Shown: in pieces, positions 60,401 through 64,000 of the stretch | How the letters are laid out: each line of letters starts with the position of its first letter | Numbering within the stretch: position 1 is the stretch's first letter | DNA from: Eremophila alpestris peregrina | Taxonomy: Eukaryota; Chordata; Aves; Passeriformes; Alaudidae | DNA: 64,000 nucleotides | Assembly: GCA_009792885.1 (NCBI GenBank) | Contig: WMCF01000203.1 | Coordinates: forward strand, 1 to 64,000 | Direction of reading: 5' to 3' | Notes under the pieces: generated by a model | Database searches by the model: none | Seen by the model: the letters and a program-made list of their open reading frames with translations, nothing else | What the model was told of the DNA's origin: nothing | Position numbers and translations under genes: made by a program

Positions 60401-63014
60401 GAGTTAAGTTTTGGGCTTTTTTGTTTGGTTGGTTTGGTTTTTAAGGAATTGAGAGGGGGGCCTGGATTTCTAAATTCTCCACAGTAACCTGGCTGAGCTT
60501 TTGTATTGCAGCCTTTGCCCTAAGATTCCAAATAGTATCTCCCAGTATACAATTCAGAAATTACTACAAATACCTTTGCTTACATGCTAGCTATATACAT
60601 CTTCATAGTTAAAGAAAATGATCATTTCCCTTTCTACTCAGATATTACTTAGACATGAAAAATTGTTGTGTACCCCCACATTATGTACTGCTCTTGTATA
60701 GAGCTCCCCATTCATCAGCCAGAGAGAAGGGAATCCTCAGCCTCTGACATAAGAGTAGCAATAAGGAAAATAAGTTTCTTACTCAAAACTTCTGGCTGGT
60801 CTGAAGCACTCCCAGTTCCTTACATCACTAATGAGGTGTCTTCACATATTCATCAGGTGGATGTGCTGGAGTCTCAGTTCTCACAGCTTCTACAGCAGAT
60901 AAATGCCACCAGAGATTTTGAGAGTATACGACTGGCTCACGATCATTTCCTGAGTAATTTGTTGGCTCAGTCTTTCATCCTCCTAAAACCTGTAAGTAGA
61001 TTTTGTTTTCACCTTTTTCTACCAGTTCTCCAAGTGCCCTAAGAAGCACAACTTTTTGAACACATATGACAAACCACATCTTTTAAAGCAGATCAGTGAC
61101 AATCTCCTGCAGCACAGACTGCAATTCTAGGAGTAAGGCATAAACTGTAACTGATAATTGAATTCAGATCATCTAATTTACTGTTGGTGAGTGTGAATGC
61201 TATATTCCTGACAGTTCTCAGGCTTATTTCAGTGTTAAGTTAATCTTAATAACTTGTATTTTATCACTATGTTTTTAGCACAGGCTATTTTACTAAAGAG
61301 AAACAAATGAGCATAATGCTGGGAAGTGTATTCCTGAGGGACACACACTGATATGCATTAGACTAGGAAAAATACCCTTTTCTACTTAATGGGAAAAAAA
61401 TAGTTCCTAAGTGGACTTAGGGTCTTTTAAATTTTGTTTATAAAATAAAATTAATTAAAAAAAAGGAAAAAGAAAAAATAGAAGTATTTTTATAAACAGC
61501 CTCACAAAAACATCTGCAAAGTTTAGTTTCAATGAAACAGTGTCTCTGTGCTCATCTATGAGGTTTTATAAAATAAAGGTGTCAGAATAGTAATTACCCA
61601 GTCAGATCAACTGATACAAAAGAAATTGCAAGGTCAGTGAACAGTGAAACCAAAGCCTTGAACCATAGCTCTTGTAGGTCTTTATCCTGCCTTCTTAATC
61701 CCAAAGCTGCAGTGATGATGTGCTGGTTGGATAGAGAAGCCAGTGTGCAACTCCTGTGCCTGTCTGGATAGTTCATGCCACTTGCTGTTTTCCCAGAAAT
61801 GTCTGCAAAAGTTTGTGGGAGGGGCAGAGAGGAGATGCAGCATAACATTTAAATCCTTTTTCCTTAGCAAACCTTTAAAAAAATGCTGTCTCAGTATCTT
61901 CCTTCCTTCCTAAGAAATACAGTATCAGCAACATCTTTGTTATGAATGCTACAACTTTTCAGGTACCTGCTTTCTCTCTCTGTTCAAACTCTGTTTCAAC
62001 TACTAATTTGTACTTTTTATCCCATGTAGGTTTTCCACTGCTTAAATGAAATTCTGGATCTTTGTCATAGTTTTTGTTCTCTGGTCAGTCAGAACCTGGG
62101 CCCATTAGATGAACGGGGAGCTGCACAACTCAGCATTTTGGTGAAGGTGAATCTGTGTTTCTGTGGATCTGTTCTCCTCCCATGCAAACATTTGCCTAAG
62201 CAGTTATCTTGGCTTTAAGAGCTATAGAGCAACAGTGAGTGTAAGCCAAGACCTTCTATGTAAGTGCTTCTAATTATTTTAACTACTAGTTGATCAACTC
62301 TTAATCAACTCTTCTTGAGATGGAAATTCTGTGTGCACAGAGAGATGGAATGGGGGCAGATACTGGAACAGAAAGGAGGCAGAGGTTGGTACCTCAACCC
62401 TTCCTTTTGGATAAGTAACATCCAAGAGTTCTTGTGGCTCACAGCTTACCTTAGCCTGGACCACAAGCATTACATCTCTTGCAGTGATTCTTCTCTTCAG
62501 GCTGTTAAAGGACCGGGTAGGCAGAATCAGATGAGATGCTTTCCTTCTCTTCTGAGAAGGCCCAGAACTGACATCTTCACGTTTGTAGGGGTTCAGTCGT
62601 CAGTCATCGCTTCTCTTCAAGATTCTGTCCAGCGTTCGCAACCACCAGATCAACTCTGACCTGGCCCAGCTGCTGCTGCGCCTGGATTACAACAAATACT
62701 ACACCCAGGCTGGAGGCACCCTGGGCAGGTAGGAACATCCTGAGGCACTTAAAGTACAAAGCCATTTCTTATTGATTGCTTCTAATTATTTTGGCTTACA
62801 CTAAGTGTTGATAGATACTGATAGAAAAGTAACAGATCAGCATATGGTAATTTTTGAGTTTCCTATGCTTTCTCCCTGTTGAGATTCTTTTGGCAGAAAG
62901 TTGAACAAGCTGCTAGCTCATATTGCCCAAACAATGCTGGTGTGGGTTGGTAAAGGGAGTTACTTTCAACATGTATTTAATACTGTACCTTTCTCTTGCA
63001 GTTTTGGCGTTTAA
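51529..63014 (+). CDS. TUBGCP4: TUBGCP4, complete 18-exon coding region
   Basis: Gamma-tubulin complex component 4, a core subunit of the gamma-tubulin ring complex that nucleates microtubules at centrosomes. The spliced product is 666 residues (human about 667), starting MIHELLLALSGYPG and ending GGTLGSFGV. Coding exons 1-18: 51529-51606, 51714-51842, 52406-52528, 52887-52940, 53368-53424, 53972-54051, 54704-54905, 56615-56780, 57323-57447, 58104-58154, 58536-58641, 58954-59061, 59296-59434, 59900-60077, 60857-60991, 62030-62146, 62589-62728, 63002-63014. All junctions are GT-AG and phase-consistent with no stop. The ATG context is CAGGATGA, with A at -3. The last coding exon holds only four codons. 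The longest intron is intron 7 (1.7 kb). Confidence 0.97.
54545..54580. repeat. Short A9-(TA)n tract in TUBGCP4 intron 6
   Basis: Nine A followed by about seven TA units. A simple repeat. Confidence 0.8.
54906..56614 (+). other. TUBGCP4: TUBGCP4 intron 7, nothing recognised
   Basis: The largest TUBGCP4 intron (1.7 kb). The open frame covering 56402-56830 is exon 8 read through from intron sequence. No repeat family or RNA gene was recognised. Confidence 0.6.
58104..63014 (+). CDS. TUBGCP4: TUBGCP4 exons 10-18: GRIP2 (C-terminal, gamma-tubulin-binding) domain
   Basis: This covers about residues 339-666, the half that contacts gamma-tubulin in the human GCP4 structure. Landmarks are KDFYLLGRGELFQAFIDTA, LDDDNLLPLLHLTIEYHGK, LGLSYKVQWPLHILFTP, YLLSVRRVQAELQHCWALQ, RLAHDHFLSNLLAQSFILL and LRLDYNKYYTQAGG. 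Between them is a Ser/Pro/Thr-rich loop (REGPSRELSPREAPTSG). There is no sign of pseudogenisation. Confidence 0.94.
60992..62029 (+). other. TUBGCP4: TUBGCP4 intron 15, nothing recognised
   Basis: About 1 kb, A/T-rich, with an A-rich stretch near 61440-61480. No identifiable element. The remaining TUBGCP4 introns are 107-779 bp and equally plain. Confidence 0.6.
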
Positions 63015-63555
63015 GCACTAATGGCCTTTCCTTGAGGCTGTGACTATTGATGCACCAAGCACTGGAGACTGGTGGAGACAGTTGGAGAGTTTGCACTCAA
63101 TGGATTTTTCTTTGTAGTTGGCTTTTGCCTGGTGAACTGTTTCAGAGGGAATTCGTAGGAATGGCCATGTATGTGAGGCTGCCCAGTGATTACAGAAAGC
63201 TATTCCATTTCTTCTGAACTCATAAAAACATGCTTTCTGCAGCCCTGCATGTACCTATGAGTGCTTCCAGAGAGGCAGTCTGAATCTTTTCAGAAAGTGA
63301 AAAAACCAGAATTATGATGTCTGGACTCTTCAGCTGGACTATGCTCCACTTCAAGTTCAAGTATGGAGGGAGTGATCTTGTTCTTGACTATGAATGAAGT
63401 TTTGGCTGTATTCAGAAGTTCCACTTGTGTAGTAAGCTGATTTACAGCACACAACATCTGCTAATCAAATACCACCAGATAAATGAAACAGCAGTAGCAA
63501 TCTTCAATTGAAGTGAAGGGGGAGGGAAAAATAAATAGATTTTTAAAATCTCTTC
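63015..63555 (+). other. TUBGCP4: TUBGCP4 3' untranslated region
   Basis: Non-coding sequence from the TAA stop to about 20 nt past the AATAAA at 63531. No repeat was recognised in it. Confidence 0.7.
63531..63536 (+). terminator. TUBGCP4: TUBGCP4 poly(A) signal AATAAA
   Basis: The only good canonical hexamer after the stop, about 520 nt into the 3' UTR. It is followed within 50-60 nt by GT-rich sequence (TACGTGTATAGGTCGTGG) suitable as a downstream element. Confidence 0.65.
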
Positions 63556-63659
63556 TCATGCAGTGCACTAGTCTAGTATACGTGTATAGGTCGTGGAGAC
63601 ACTGTTGATATCACAGGCTTTCTCTACACAATGTAATAGTTTATGTGCTAAAATTACCT

Positions 63660-63944
63660 TGGCCAAGGCAGGAGCTGGGCCCTGCTTGAGTAGAGAGCGC
63701 CCTCTGCCGGCGGAGAGGTGCTAATGCGCTGTTCACCCTGTGACCCTCTCACCCTGCACCGAGCTCACCTGTGCACCGAGCTCACCTGTACCGAGCTCAC
63801 CTGTACCGAGCTCACCTGTACCGAGCTCACCTGTACCGAGCTCACCTGTACCGAGCTCACCTGCACTGCTCATCTGTGCCACGCTCACCTGCACCGAGCT
63901 CACCTGTACTGCTCATCTGTGCCACGCTCACCTGCACCGAGCTC
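63660..63944. repeat. GC-rich region with 15-bp minisatellite
   Basis: From about 63756 the unit ACCGAGCTCACCTGT repeats in tandem with a 15-bp period. It then alternates with a related longer unit that includes CTGCTCATCTGTGCCACG. Ten CACCTG hexamers are present. The array runs into the terminal N block, so its length is unknown. The lead-in (63660-63755) is GC-rich, degenerate and unidentified. Confidence 0.92.
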
Positions 63945-64000
63945 NNNNNNNNNNNNNNNNNNNNNNNNNNNNNNNNNNNNNNNNNNNNNNNNNNNNNNNN
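63945..64000. other. Assembly gap (N) at window end
   Basis: A run of N interrupts the 15-bp minisatellite. The full gap size lies outside the window. Confidence 0.99.

Noticed and set aside
63720..63944. Possible CRISPR-like or coding repeat array
   Set aside because: Units are tandem with no unique spacers, and the genome is vertebrate. It is a minisatellite.

Overview
This is vertebrate nuclear DNA, almost certainly from a bird. It holds two intron-rich single-copy genes, scattered 5'-truncated CR1-type LINEs (the dominant avian interspersed repeat), and compact introns, mostly 0.1-2 kb. There are no bacterial features or RNA genes that I can recognise.

The window has three parts. (1) Positions about 775-48330, minus strand: a complete IQGAP1 gene. 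I could place all 38 coding exons with consistent splice phases. They sum to 4971 nt including the stop, or 1656 codons, one fewer than human IQGAP1. Domains run in the family order: calponin homology, six internal repeats, WW, four IQ motifs, RasGAP-like domain, RasGAP C-terminal domain. (2) Positions 48330-51528: a divergent intergenic region of about 3 kb. It has a CpG-rich promoter island at each end (IQGAP1 at 47.7-48.6 kb, TUBGCP4 at 50.9-51.7 kb), two CR1 3' ends between them, and an 11-bp minisatellite interrupted by an N gap just upstream of the TUBGCP4 start. (3) Positions 51529 to about 63560, plus strand: a complete TUBGCP4 (gamma-tubulin complex component 4) gene with 18 coding exons, 2001 nt, 666 codons. 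After its poly(A) signal the sequence runs into a 15-bp GC-rich minisatellite and ends in N.

The two genes act in different cytoskeletal systems. IQGAP1 is a cortical scaffold joining Cdc42/Rac1, calmodulin, actin and MAPK signalling. GCP4 is a structural part of the gamma-tubulin ring complex that nucleates microtubules. Their head-to-head order is a synteny point rather than evidence of joint function.

I found no novel biological system. The points worth a second look are structural: a likely false gap flanked by an exact 82-bp repeat, tandem splice acceptors in IQGAP1 where the wrong choice gives a stop or frameshift, a CR1 end lying next to a splice donor, the exon-pair duplication fossil in the IQGAP1 repeats, strand-biased poly(A) runs, and two minisatellites.
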